This document shows, piece after piece, positions 1 to 9,133 of a stretch of DNA of 15,369 nt. The translations under genes were made by a program, and so were the position numbers. The stretch is from Egaibacter sp046050465 (GTDB lineage: Bacteria > Pseudomonadota > Gammaproteobacteria > Burkholderiales > Burkholderiaceae_C): assembly GCA_046050465.1 (NCBI GenBank), contig JBJOPS010000042.1, positions 1 to 15,369 on the forward strand, in the 5' to 3' direction. The notes under the pieces were generated by a model. The model was not told the origin of the DNA, ran no database searches, and saw nothing but the letters and a program-made list of their open reading frames with translations. The first letter of the stretch is position 1. Every line of letters starts with the position of its first letter.

Positions 1-26
1 GCACGCAATGTGCAACCGTCCGCCAA

Positions 27-46
27 TGATTGGTAGTGGCCAATCA
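27..46 (+). promoter_or_regulatory. Hairpin in the leader upstream of rpoB
   Basis: A perfect 7-bp stem (TGATTGG at 27-33 with CCAATCA at 40-46) encloses a 6-base loop. It lies in the short non-coding stretch 1-125 before rpoB, which in this type of operon separates rplL from rpoB; rplL itself is not in the window. No T-run follows the stem, so it is not an ordinary intrinsic terminator. In E. coli the rplL-rpoB spacer holds an attenuator and an RNase III processing site, and a similar role here is only an inference. I see no convincing sigma70 promoter in 1-125. Confidence 0.35.
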
Positions 47-125
47 CCAAGACTGTTGAGTGTGGTGCTCAACGCGACCGTCGCCTGGAACCCCTGGATT
101 CCCAAGTCTTTGCCCCGGAGATCTC

Positions 126-3100
126 ATGGCTTATACATATACCGAACGCAAGCGAATTCGCAAAAGTTTCGGCAGCCGCGACAGCGTGCTCGAAATTCCT
201 TACCTGCTGCAAATGCAAAAAGATGCTTACACCGCATTTCTTCAAGCAGATATAGCGCCGAAGAAGCGCACCACTGAGGGCTTGCAGGCTGCGTTCGACG
301 CAGCTTTCCCTATTGTTTCGCACAATGGTTTTGTCGAGATGAAATTTCTCGAATACAACCTGGCAAAACCGGGGTTTGATGTTCGTGAATGCCAGACACG
401 AGGCCTGACCTTCGCATCTGCCGTGCGTGCCAAGGTTCAACTGATCATTTATGACCGTGAATCCTCGACGTCTCAAAACAAGGTTGTTAAAGAAGTAAAA
501 GAACAGGAAGTCTACATGGGCGAAGTGCCGCTCATGACGGGCAAAGGCTCGTTTATCATCAACGGCACCGAGCGGGTGATTGTGTCTCAGCTGCACCGTT
601 CTCCTGGCGTGTTCTTTGAACACGACAAAGGCAAGACACACAGCTCGGGCAAGCTGCTGTTCTCTGCACGGATTATTCCGTATCGTGGCTCATGGCTGGA
701 CTTTGAGTTTGACCCGAAAGACATTCTGTACTTCCGTGTTGACCGCCGTCGCAAGATGCCAGTCACTATTTTGCTAAAGGCTATTGGTCTTAACCACGAA
801 TCCATCCTCGCCAATTTCTTTGTCAACGATAACTTCCGCTTGATGGATAGCGGCGCCCAGATGGAGTTTGTGGCGGAACGACTGCGAGGTGAAGTCGCCC
901 GTTTTGATATCACTGACAAGAGTGGCAAAGTAGTTGTCGCCAAAGACAAGCGCGTAACAGCGCGCCACACTCGTGATTTAGAGCAAAGTCAAACCACCCA
1001 CATCAGTGTGCCGGAAGACTTTTTGGTCGGCCGTGTCGTGGCGCGCAACATCGTTGATGCGGAGACGGGTGAAATCATCGCCAAGGCAAACGAAGAGCTG
1101 ACGGAAGTTCTGCTCAAGAAGCTGCGCTCGGCTGGCGTGCAGGACCTGCCATGTATTTATACGAACGAGCTGGATCAAGGCGCGTACATTTCGCAAACAC
1201 TGCGTAGCGACGAAACGGTTGATGAATTTGCTGCCCGCGTTGCCATCTATCGCATGATGCGCCCCGGTGAGCCGCCAACGGAAGATGCGGTTCAGGCTTT
1301 GTTCCAGCGTTTGTTCTACAACCCGGATACGTACGATTTGTCGCGCGTTGGCCGCATGAAGTTCAATGCCAAAATGGGGCGCGCCGAGTCAACAGGCCCA
1401 ATGGTGCTGACCAACGAAGACATCCTCGCTGTTGTGAAGATTCTGGTTGATTTGCGTAACGGTCGCGGCGAAGTTGACGATATTGACCACTTGGGCAATC
1501 GCCGTGTGCGTTGCGTTGGTGAGCTGGCTGAAAACCAGTACCGCACCGGGTTGGCTCGGATTGAAAAAGCCGTGAAAGAGCGCTTAGGTCAGGCTGAACA
1601 AGAGCCGTTGATGCCGCATGACCTGATCAACTCCAAGCCGATTTCCGCAGCATTGAAGGAGTTCTTCGGTGCATCGCAGTTGTCGCAGTTTATGGATCAG
1701 ACCAATCCGCTTTCCGAAATCACTCATAAGCGCCGTGTATCGGCCCTTGGCCCCGGTGGTTTGACGCGCGAGCGTGCAGGCTTTGAAGTGCGTGACGTAC
1801 ACGTTACGCATTACGGCCGTGTATGTCCTATTGAAACGCCTGAAGGCCCGAACATCGGGTTGATCAACTCGCTGGCGCTATACGCCCGTTTGAACGAATA
1901 TGGGTTTATCGAAACGCCGTATCGCCGGGTGGTGGATAGCGTGATCACCAACGAGATTGATTACCTATCGGCCATCGAAGAAGGCAAGTACGTCATTGCC
2001 CAGGCGAACGCAACGCTGGATAAAGAGGGCAAGCTGACCGGTGATCTGGTCTCTGCCCGTGAAAAAGGCGAATCGATTCTGGTGGCCGCCGAGCGCATCC
2101 AGTACATGGACGTGTCCCCTGCCCAGATCGTTTCTGTGGCGGCTTCACTGGTTCCTTTCCTTGAGCATGATGATGCAAACCGTGCGCTGATGGGCGCCAA
2201 CATGCAACGTCAGGCCGTGCCAGTGCTGCGCCCTGAAAAAGCGTTCGTTGGTACTGGTATAGAGCGTGTGTCTGCTGTTGACTCGGGTACGGTTGTCACG
2301 GCTACCCGTGGTGGCGTTGTCGACTACGTTGATGCGACCCGTGTGGTGATTCGCGTAAACGATGCCGAGGCGCAAGCCGGCGAAGTGGGCGTGGATATCT
2401 ACAACCTGATCAAGTATCAGCGATCCAATCAGAATACCAATATCCATCAGCGCCCCATCGTCAAGAAGGGCGACCTGCTTGCCAAGGGTGATGTGATTGC
2501 TGACGGCGCTTCGACGGACATTGGCGAACTGGCGCTTGGCCAGAACATGCTGGTGGCGTTTATGCCCTGGAATGGCTATAACTTCGAAGATTCGATTCTG
2601 ATCAGCGAACGTGTTGTTGCCGATGATCGCTACACCTCGATTCACATTGAAGAGCTGGTCGTCATGGCGCGCGACACCAAGCTGGGCGCGGAAGAAATTA
2701 CGCGTGACATACCGAATTTGAGCGAACAACAGCTCAATCGTCTGGATGACTCGGGCATCATTTACGTTGGTGCCGAGGTTCAACCCGGTGACACGCTGGT
2801 TGGCAAGGTCACGCCCAAGGGGGAAACCACGCTGACGCCAGAAGAAAAACTGCTTCGCGCAATTTTCGGTGAGAAGGCCAGTGACGTGAAAGATACGTCA
2901 TTGCGTGTGGATCAAGGTTCGCAGGGTACCGTTATCGATGTGCAGGTGTTCACCCGTGAAGGCATTACCCGCGACCGTCGCGCCCAGCAAATCATTGACG
3001 ATGAACTGAAGCGTTTCCGCCTTGATCTGAATGATCAGCTACGCATCGTGGAGCTGGATGCGTTTGATCGCATTGAAAAGCTGTTGACTGGAAAAGTCGC

Positions 3101-4238
3101 CAATGGTGGCCCGCAGAAGCTTGCCAAGGGGACCAAGATCGACAAGGCTTATCTGGCCTCAATCGAGAAATTCCACTGGTTTGACGTTCGTCCTGCCGAC
3201 GATGAAGTAGCCACTCAGCTTGAGAGCATCAAAAACTCTCTGGAACAAACCCGTCACAGCTTCGATTTGGCTTTCGAGGAAAAACGCAAGAAGCTGACGC
3301 AAGGCGATGAGTTGCCCGCTGGCGTACTGAAGATGGTCAAGGTTTACCTCGCCGTCAAGCGTCGCCTGCAGCCTGGCGACAAGATGGCCGGCCGTCACGG
3401 TAACAAGGGCGTCGTGTCCAAGATCGTTCCGGTTGAAGATATGCCTTACATGGCTGACGGTACCCCTTGCGATATCGTTTTGAACCCTTTAGGCGTCCCT
3501 TCGCGGATGAACGTGGGCCAGGTTCTGGAGGTTCACTTGGGGTGGGCGGCCAAAGGCATCGGCCAGCGCATTGGCGACATGCTGCAAGCAGAAGCCAAAC
3601 TGGCTGATTTGCGCAAATTCCTTGAGAATCTGTACAACGGCTCTGGTCGCAAAGAAGACCTTTCCAAGCTGAGTGATGCCGAAGTGCTTGAAATGGCGGA
3701 TAACCTTTCAAAGGGGGCCACGTTTGCCACACCGGTATTTGACGGTGCGTCAGAAGAAGAAATCCGCACCATGCTCAAGCTGGCCTATCCGGATGACATC
3801 GTTAAAGCCAAGGGCCTGACGGCTGCGCGTACGCAAGCCAATTTGTTCGATGGGCGTAGCGGTGACGCGTTTGAGCGTCCGACGACCGTGGGTTACATGC
3901 ACGTACTGAAGCTGCACCATTTGGTGGACGACAAGATGCACGCCCGCTCAACGGGTCCTTACAGCCTGGTCACCCAGCAGCCATTGGGCGGCAAGGCCCA
4001 GTTTGGTGGTCAGCGCTTCGGCGAGATGGAGGTCTGGGCACTCGAAGCGTATGGGGCAGCCTACACGCTGCAGGAAATGCTCACGGTCAAGTCAGACGAC
4101 GTGCAAGGACGTACCAAGGTGTACGAGAGCATTGTCAAAGGCGAGCATTCCATTGAAGCCGGCATGCCGGAATCGTTCAACGTGCTGGTCAAGGAAATCC
4201 GCTCCTTGGGCATCGACATTGAACTCGAACGTTCTTAA
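126..4238 (+). CDS. rpoB: DNA-directed RNA polymerase subunit beta
   Basis: The beta subunit of RNA polymerase forms one side of the active-site cleft, holds the RNA-DNA hybrid and contains the rifampicin pocket. The start is ATG 126, with GGAG at 117-120 five bases upstream; it gives 1370 aa beginning MAYTYTERKRIRKSFG. A longer in-frame start at 60 lacks a ribosome site and adds residues that do not look like RpoB. The rifampicin cluster is present around residues 520-540 (SQFMDQTN, THKRR, SALGPGG). D524, H534 and S539 correspond to E. coli D516, H526 and S531, and all are the sensitive-type residues. The motif GDKMAGRHGNKG carries K1086 and K1094, equivalent to the invariant lysines K1065 and K1073 of E. 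coli. The C-terminal clamp region (QPLGGKAQFGGQRFGEMEVWALEAYGAA in pieces near residues 1285-1315) is intact. rpoC follows after 19 bases, so the two are cotranscribed. No frameshift or insertion is seen. Confidence 0.98.
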   Translation: MAYTYTERKRIRKSFGSRDSVLEIPYLLQMQKDAYTAFLQADIAPKKRTTEGLQAAFDAAFPIVSHNGFVEMKFLEYNLAKPGFDVRECQTRGLTFASAVRAKVQLIIYDRESSTSQNKVVKEVKEQEVYMGEVPLMTGKGSFIINGTERVIVSQLHRSPGVFFEHDKGKTHSSGKLLFSARIIPYRGSWLDFEFDPKDILYFRVDRRRKMPVTILLKAIGLNHESILANFFVNDNFRLMDSGAQMEFVAERLRGEVARFDITDKSGKVVVAKDKRVTARHTRDLEQSQTTHISVPEDFLVGRVVARNIVDAETGEIIAKANEELTEVLLKKLRSAGVQDLPCIYTNELDQGAYISQTLRSDETVDEFAARVAIYRMMRPGEPPTEDAVQALFQRLFYNPDTYDLSRVGRMKFNAKMGRAESTGPMVLTNEDILAVVKILVDLRNGRGEVDDIDHLGNRRVRCVGELAENQYRTGLARIEKAVKERLGQAEQEPLMPHDLINSKPISAALKEFFGASQLSQFMDQTNPLSEITHKRRVSALGPGGLTRERAGFEVRDVHVTHYGRVCPIETPEGPNIGLINSLALYARLNEYGFIETPYRRVVDSVITNEIDYLSAIEEGKYVIAQANATLDKEGKLTGDLVSAREKGESILVAAERIQYMDVSPAQIVSVAASLVPFLEHDDANRALMGANMQRQAVPVLRPEKAFVGTGIERVSAVDSGTVVTATRGGVVDYVDATRVVIRVNDAEAQAGEVGVDIYNLIKYQRSNQNTNIHQRPIVKKGDLLAKGDVIADGASTDIGELALGQNMLVAFMPWNGYNFEDSILISERVVADDRYTSIHIEELVVMARDTKLGAEEITRDIPNLSEQQLNRLDDSGIIYVGAEVQPGDTLVGKVTPKGETTLTPEEKLLRAIFGEKASDVKDTSLRVDQGSQGTVIDVQVFTREGITRDRRAQQIIDDELKRFRLDLNDQLRIVELDAFDRIEKLLTGKVANGGPQKLAKGTKIDKAYLASIEKFHWFDVRPADDEVATQLESIKNSLEQTRHSFDLAFEEKRKKLTQGDELPAGVLKMVKVYLAVKRRLQPGDKMAGRHGNKGVVSKIVPVEDMPYMADGTPCDIVLNPLGVPSRMNVGQVLEVHLGWAAKGIGQRIGDMLQAEAKLADLRKFLENLYNGSGRKEDLSKLSDAEVLEMADNLSKGATFATPVFDGASEEEIRTMLKLAYPDDIVKAKGLTAARTQANLFDGRSGDAFERPTTVGYMHVLKLHHLVDDKMHARSTGPYSLVTQQPLGGKAQFGGQRFGEMEVWALEAYGAAYTLQEMLTVKSDDVQGRTKVYESIVKGEHSIEAGMPESFNVLVKEIRSLGIDIELERS

Positions 4239-4257
4239 TTGATAAGGAAAGAGTCAA

Positions 4258-7200
4258 ATGAAATCACTACTCGACCTGTTCAAACAGTTCACGCCAGATG
4301 AGCATTTCGATGCCATCAAAATTGGCATGGCTTCACCCGAAAAGATCCGCTCGTGGTCTTTCGGTGAGGTCAAGAAACCTGAAACCATCAACTACCGTAC
4401 CTTCAAGCCTGAGCGTGATGGCTTGTTCTGTGCCAAGATTTTCGGCCCCATCAAGGACTACGAATGCTTGTGCGGCAAATATAAGCGTCTAAAGCACCGC
4501 GGTGTCATCTGCGAGAAGTGCGGAGTTGAAGTCACACAGACCAAGGTGCGCCGCGAGCGTATGGGTCACATCGACCTGGCAGCGCCCTGCGCCCACATCT
4601 GGTTTCTGAAGTCCCTGCCAAGCCGTTTGGGCTTGGTGCTGGACATGACACTGCGGGACATTGAGCGCGTGTTGTATTTCGAAGCCTATGTGGTAACTGA
4701 TCCCGGCATGACCCCGTTGAAAAAGTTCAGCATCATGACCGAGGATGACTTTGATGCCAAGTTCAAGGAATTCGGTGATGAGTTCCAGGCCAAGATGGGT
4801 GCCGAAGGCATCAAGGACCTGCTGCAAAGTATTGACATTGACGGCTCTATCGAAAAGTTGCGCAATGACCCCAGTGGCTCCGAGCTCAAGATCAAGAAGA
4901 ACACCAAGCGTTTGAAACTGCTTGAGGCCTTCAAAAAGTCGGGCATCAAACCCGAGTGGATGGTGCTCGACGTGCTGCCTGTTTTGCCGCCAGATTTGCG
5001 TCCGCTGGTGCCGCTGGACGGTGGTCGCTTTGCGACCTCTGACTTGAACGACCTGTATCGCCGCGTGATCAACCGCAACAGCCGTCTGCGCCGTTTGCTG
5101 GAGTTGAAGGCGCCGGAAATCATTGCCCGCAACGAAAAGCGCATGCTGCAAGAAGCTGTGGACAGCTTGCTGGATAACGGTCGTCGCGGCAAGGCCATGA
5201 CTGGCGCCAACAAGCGCGCCCTCAAGTCGCTGGCCGACATGATCAAAGGCAAGAGCGGCCGTTTCCGCCAGAACTTGCTGGGCAAGCGCGTGGACTACTC
5301 CGGTCGTTCTGTGATCGTGGTGGGCCCAACACTCAAGCTGCACCAGTGCGGCCTGCCGAAATTGATGGCCCTGGAATTGTTCAAGCCCTTCATCTTCGCG
5401 CGCCTGGAAGCCATGGGCATTGCGACCACCATCAAGGCGGCCAAGAAAGAAGTTGAATCCGGTACCCCCGTGGTGTGGGACATCCTGGAAGAGGTGATCA
5501 AAGAACACCCTGTTATGTTGAACCGTGCGCCTACGCTGCACCGTTTGGGCATCCAGGCGTTCGAGCCGATCTTGATTGAAGGCAAGGCCATCCAGCTGCA
5601 CCCGCTCGTTTGCGCGGCATTCAATGCTGACTTTGACGGCGACCAGATGGCTGTGCACGTACCCCTGTCGGTGGAAGCGCAGATGGAGGCCCGCACCCTG
5701 ATGCTGGCATCCAACAACATCCTGTTCCCGGCCAACGGCGAACCTTCGATTGTGCCGTCGCAAGACGTGGTGCTTGGTCTGTACTACACCACCCGTGAGC
5801 GCATCAACGGTAAGGGTGAAGGTCTGATCTTCTCCGACACCGGTGAAGTTCAGCGTGCATTTGATGCCGGCGAGGTCGAGCTGACTGCCCGCATCAACGT
5901 GCGTCTGACGGAGTACATCAAGAACAAACAGACTGGCGAACTGGTGCCCTCGACCAAATTGTGGGAAACCACAGCCGGGCGTGCCTTGCTGTCCGAAATT
6001 CTGCCAAAGGGACTTCCTTTCTCCAACATCAACAAAGCGTTGAAGAAGAAAGAAATCTCCAAGCTGATCAACGTCTCTTTCCGCAAGTGCGGTTTGAAGG
6101 AGACGGTGGTGTTTGCAGACAAGTTGCTGCAATACGGCTTCCGTCTGGCGACCAAGGCTGGCATTTCCATCTGTATCGACGACATGCTGGTGCCGAAGGA
6201 AAAGTACGGCATCATTGACCGCGCAGAAAAAGAGGTGAAGGAGATTGCCCAGCAATACACCTCTGGTCTGGTGACTGCCGGTGAGCGCTACAACAAAGTG
6301 GTGGACATCTGGGGCAAGGCCGGTGACGAAGTCTCCAAGGTCATGATGGCTCAGCTAGCCAAGGAACGAACCATTGATCGTCATGGCAAGGAAGTGGATC
6401 AGGAATCGTTTAACTCCATCTACATGATGGCCGACTCAGGTGCCCGTGGCTCTGCAGCGCAGATTCGCCAGCTGGCTGGTATGCGAGGTCTGATGGCCAA
6501 GCCTGATGGCTCCATCATCGAGACGCCCATTACCGCGAACTTCCGCGAAGGCCTGAACGTGTTGCAGTACTTCATCTCCACCCACGGTGCCCGTAAGGGC
6601 CTGGCGGATACGGCGCTGAAGACGGCCAACTCGGGTTACCTGACCCGCCGTCTGGTTGACGTGACCCAGGACTTGGTGGTGACTGAACAGGATTGCGGTA
6701 CGCAAGACGGCTCAGTGATGCGCGCCATCGTTGAGGGTGGTGAAGTGATCGAATCTTTGCGCGATCGTATTCTGGGTCGTACGGCTGCAGAAGATGTGTT
6801 GCATCCTGAGAATCGCTCCGTTTTGATCAAAGCGGGGGACATGCTGGACGAAGACGTGATTGACGATCTTGAAGTACAGGGTGTTGACGAGGTCAAGGTT
6901 CGCACGGCACTGACCTGTGAAACCCGTTTTGGCATTTGCGCCAAGTGTTATGGCCGTGACCTGGGCCGTGGTGGCCTGATCAATGGCGGCGAAGCCGTTG
7001 GTGTGATCGCTGCGCAGTCCATCGGTGAGCCGGGCACCCAGTTGACCATGCGTACCTTCCACATTGGTGGTGCGGCTTCACGCGCGGCGATTGCGTCCAG
7101 CGTGGAAGCCAAGTCCAACGGCAATATCGGCTTTAACGCCACGATGCGGTATGTGACGAACAGCAAGAAGGAACTGGTCGTTATTGCCCGTTCCGGTGAG

Positions 7201-8475
7201 ATCGTCATTCATGACGAGCATAGCCGCGAGCGTGAGCGCCACAAGGTGCCTTATGGTGCCGTGTTGACAGTCAAGGCAGACCAAACCATCAAGGCCGGTG
7301 CGATTCTGGCTAACTGGGACCCATTGACCCGCCCCATCATTACCGAGTTCGCCGGCAAGGCGCAGTTCGAAAATGTTGAAGAAGGACTTACGGTTGCCAA
7401 GCAGGTCGACGAAGTGACTGGCCTGTCCACCCTGGTGGTGATTGACCCGAAACGCCGTGGCTCTGCCAAGGTCATTCGTCCGCAGGTCAAGTTGATCGAT
7501 GCATCCGGCAATGAAGTCAAGATTCCGGGCACCGATCACTCGGTGACCATCGGCTTCCCCGTCGGTGCACTGGTTCAGGTGCGTGATGGTCAGGATGTAG
7601 GCCCCGGCGAAGTGCTGGCCCGTATCCCGATCGAAGGCCAGAAGACCCGCGACATTACCGGCGGTCTGCCGCGTGTAGCCGAGTTGTTCGAAGCCCGTTC
7701 GCCTAAAGACAAGGGCGTGCTGGCCGAGATGACCGGCACCGTGTCGTTCGGTAAAGAGACCAAGGGCAAGATTCGCCTGCAGATCACCGATCCGGATGGT
7801 GCAGTGTGGGAAGAACTCGTGCCGAAGGAAAAGAACATCCTGGTGCATGAAGGCCAGGTGGTCAACAAAGGCGAAAGTGTTGTGGACGGCCCGGCCGACC
7901 CACAAGACATCCTGCGCCTGCTGGGCTCTGAAGAACTGGCCCGCTACATCGTGGATGAAGTGCAGGATGTGTACCGATTGCAGGGCGTGAAGATCAACGA
8001 CAAGCACATCGAAGTGATTGTTCGCCAGATGCTGCGCCGTGTAGTGGTCGAGAACGCTGGTGACTCGAACTACATCAACGGTGAACAGGTTGAACGCTCG
8101 GAAATGCTCAACACCAACGACGCTTTGCGCGCCGATGGCAAGATCCCGGCCGTGTTCACCAACCTGCTGCTGGGTATCACCAAGGCGTCCCTGTCCACCG
8201 ATAGCTTCATCAGCGCGGCTTCCTTCCAGGAAACCACCCGTGTGCTGACCGAAGCCGCCATCATGGGCAAGCGCGACGAATTGCGTGGCCTGAAAGAGAA
8301 CGTCATCGTTGGTCGCCTCATCCCGGCCGGCTCTGGCCTGGCATACCACGAAGCTCGCAAAGTGCGTGAAAACATGGACGATGCTGAGCGACGGGCTATT
8401 GCCGATGCTGAAGCTGCCGAGTTGGCTGGCGAGTCCGGTGAGGCGTCTGCAACTGAGGAAAATACAGACGCCTGA
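4258..8475 (+). CDS. rpoC: DNA-directed RNA polymerase subunit beta'
   Basis: The beta' subunit carries the catalytic Mg2+ site, the clamp and the bridge and trigger helices. ATG 4258 has a strong ribosome site (AAGGAAAG from 4244). The product is 1405 aa, close to E. coli RpoC (1407). The universal motif NADFDGDQM is at residues 456-464, with D458, D460 and D462 as the Mg2+ ligands. The N-terminal zinc ribbon has C70, C72, C85 and C88. The second zinc site has C813, C887, C894 and C897 (CETRFGICAKC). The trigger-loop region motif (SIGEPGTQLTMRTFHIGG) follows near residue 921. The last about 25 residues are a variable acidic, Ala-rich tail ending in TEENTDA. It is cotranscribed with rpoB, and a strong terminator follows 36 bases after the stop codon. 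Confidence 0.98.
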   Translation: MKSLLDLFKQFTPDEHFDAIKIGMASPEKIRSWSFGEVKKPETINYRTFKPERDGLFCAKIFGPIKDYECLCGKYKRLKHRGVICEKCGVEVTQTKVRRERMGHIDLAAPCAHIWFLKSLPSRLGLVLDMTLRDIERVLYFEAYVVTDPGMTPLKKFSIMTEDDFDAKFKEFGDEFQAKMGAEGIKDLLQSIDIDGSIEKLRNDPSGSELKIKKNTKRLKLLEAFKKSGIKPEWMVLDVLPVLPPDLRPLVPLDGGRFATSDLNDLYRRVINRNSRLRRLLELKAPEIIARNEKRMLQEAVDSLLDNGRRGKAMTGANKRALKSLADMIKGKSGRFRQNLLGKRVDYSGRSVIVVGPTLKLHQCGLPKLMALELFKPFIFARLEAMGIATTIKAAKKEVESGTPVVWDILEEVIKEHPVMLNRAPTLHRLGIQAFEPILIEGKAIQLHPLVCAAFNADFDGDQMAVHVPLSVEAQMEARTLMLASNNILFPANGEPSIVPSQDVVLGLYYTTRERINGKGEGLIFSDTGEVQRAFDAGEVELTARINVRLTEYIKNKQTGELVPSTKLWETTAGRALLSEILPKGLPFSNINKALKKKEISKLINVSFRKCGLKETVVFADKLLQYGFRLATKAGISICIDDMLVPKEKYGIIDRAEKEVKEIAQQYTSGLVTAGERYNKVVDIWGKAGDEVSKVMMAQLAKERTIDRHGKEVDQESFNSIYMMADSGARGSAAQIRQLAGMRGLMAKPDGSIIETPITANFREGLNVLQYFISTHGARKGLADTALKTANSGYLTRRLVDVTQDLVVTEQDCGTQDGSVMRAIVEGGEVIESLRDRILGRTAAEDVLHPENRSVLIKAGDMLDEDVIDDLEVQGVDEVKVRTALTCETRFGICAKCYGRDLGRGGLINGGEAVGVIAAQSIGEPGTQLTMRTFHIGGAASRAAIASSVEAKSNGNIGFNATMRYVTNSKKELVVIARSGEIVIHDEHSRERERHKVPYGAVLTVKADQTIKAGAILANWDPLTRPIITEFAGKAQFENVEEGLTVAKQVDEVTGLSTLVVIDPKRRGSAKVIRPQVKLIDASGNEVKIPGTDHSVTIGFPVGALVQVRDGQDVGPGEVLARIPIEGQKTRDITGGLPRVAELFEARSPKDKGVLAEMTGTVSFGKETKGKIRLQITDPDGAVWEELVPKEKNILVHEGQVVNKGESVVDGPADPQDILRLLGSEELARYIVDEVQDVYRLQGVKINDKHIEVIVRQMLRRVVVENAGDSNYINGEQVERSEMLNTNDALRADGKIPAVFTNLLLGITKASLSTDSFISAASFQETTRVLTEAAIMGKRDELRGLKENVIVGRLIPAGSGLAYHEARKVRENMDDAERRAIADAEAAELAGESGEASATEENTDA

Positions 8476-8493
8476 TCCTGGCCTGAGATTTAT

Positions 8494-8509
8494 TACTATC
8501 GAAATAGTA
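8494..8509 (+). other. Small hairpin between rpoC stop and terminator
   Basis: A perfect 6-bp stem (TACTAT 8494-8499 with ATAGTA 8504-8509) closes a CGAA tetraloop, ending one base before the terminator stem. It has no T-run of its own. It could protect the rpoC mRNA 3' end or assist termination; that is inference. Confidence 0.45.
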
Positions 8510-8510
8510 G

Positions 8511-8549
8511 CGCCCCATGCTCTCTAAAAGAGGGTTTGGGGCGTTTTTC
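8511..8549 (+). terminator. Intrinsic terminator of the rpoBC operon
   Basis: The GC-rich stem CGCCCC (8511-8516) pairs with GGGGCG (8538-8543). An inner stem of CTCTC (8520-8524) with GAGGG (8530-8534, one G-T wobble) closes a TAAAA loop. It is followed by TTTTT (8544-8548). This is the classic shape of a Rho-independent terminator and marks the end of the ribosomal/polymerase operon. Confidence 0.92.
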
Positions 8550-8572
8550 TTATAAAAGAGCTAAACCCGCGA

Positions 8573-9133
8573 ATGGATGCCCCTGTCGTCTTTTGGTTGT
8601 TGGTTGCTGTGCTGGTTTTCTGGGCGGTGGGCGCTTACAACCGGCTGATTCGTCTGCGGTCGCAGGCTATTGGGGCCTTTGCAGTCGTCAACGAACACTT
8701 TTTAAGATACATCGGCCTGGTACGAGCCAATGCATCGCTGATGAATAACACTGGCCTGGCAGAACTGGTTGCGCAGTACACCGACACTCTTACTCAGGCG
8801 TGGATTGGCGTTGACGGTGCCGCCACCCAGTTCGATGCATCATTGAAAATAGTTAGCCAGCGCCCGCTAGACGCCGTGGCAATGAGCGCCATGCAAACCG
8901 CATACTCCACTTTGTGCTCTTCCTGGGAGCGCTTGCAAAATGAGCCGCCGGATCTGGCGGGTCATCGGATACCGGAGGTGCTGCAACAGGACTGGGCGCA
9001 AGTCGCGGTACTGATTTCGCCTGCCCGCGCTGACTTTAATCGTCTGGTTGTTGCCTACAACGAGGCAATCTCGCAGTTTCCGGCCAGCATACTGGCCTGG
9101 CTATTCGGGTTCAAACCCGCCCGAACCGCATGA
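8573..9133 (+). CDS. LemA-like membrane-anchored protein
   Basis: The 186-aa protein has one N-terminal membrane segment (about residues 5-24, FWLLVAVLVFWAVGAYNRL), followed by basic RLRSQA and then a mostly helical soluble part. This layout, with a hydrophobic anchor, an YNRLIRLR-type junction and then a helical bundle, is that of LemA-family proteins, whose biochemical function is not established. It is shorter and more divergent than typical LemA, so I give no gene symbol. The ATG at 8573 lies only 24 bases past the rpoC terminator and has a weak ribosome site (AAGAG 8556-8560, 12 bases upstream). A TATAAA at 8551-8556 could serve as a -10 box, but no good -35 goes with it, so its promoter is unclear. 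The stop overlaps the rsmB start (ATGA, 9130-9133), which suggests translational coupling. It may be expressed partly by readthrough from rpoC. Confidence 0.8.
   Translation: MDAPVVFWLLVAVLVFWAVGAYNRLIRLRSQAIGAFAVVNEHFLRYIGLVRANASLMNNTGLAELVAQYTDTLTQAWIGVDGAATQFDASLKIVSQRPLDAVAMSAMQTAYSTLCSSWERLQNEPPDLAGHRIPEVLQQDWAQVAVLISPARADFNRLVVAYNEAISQFPASILAWLFGFKPARTA

Noticed and set aside
60..125. In-frame N-terminal extension of rpoB from ATG 60
   Set aside because: No ribosome site, extra residues unlike RpoB, and ATG 126 has GGAG at ideal spacing and gives the expected 1370 aa.
1680..1745. Possible rifampicin-resistance change in rpoB
   Set aside because: The key residues D524, H534 and S539 are all the sensitive-type ones.
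4489..6255. 588-aa open frame on the minus strand inside rpoC
   Set aside because: It is antisense to the conserved rpoC, His/Gln/Leu/Val-rich as expected of a mirrored reading frame, and matches no family I know.
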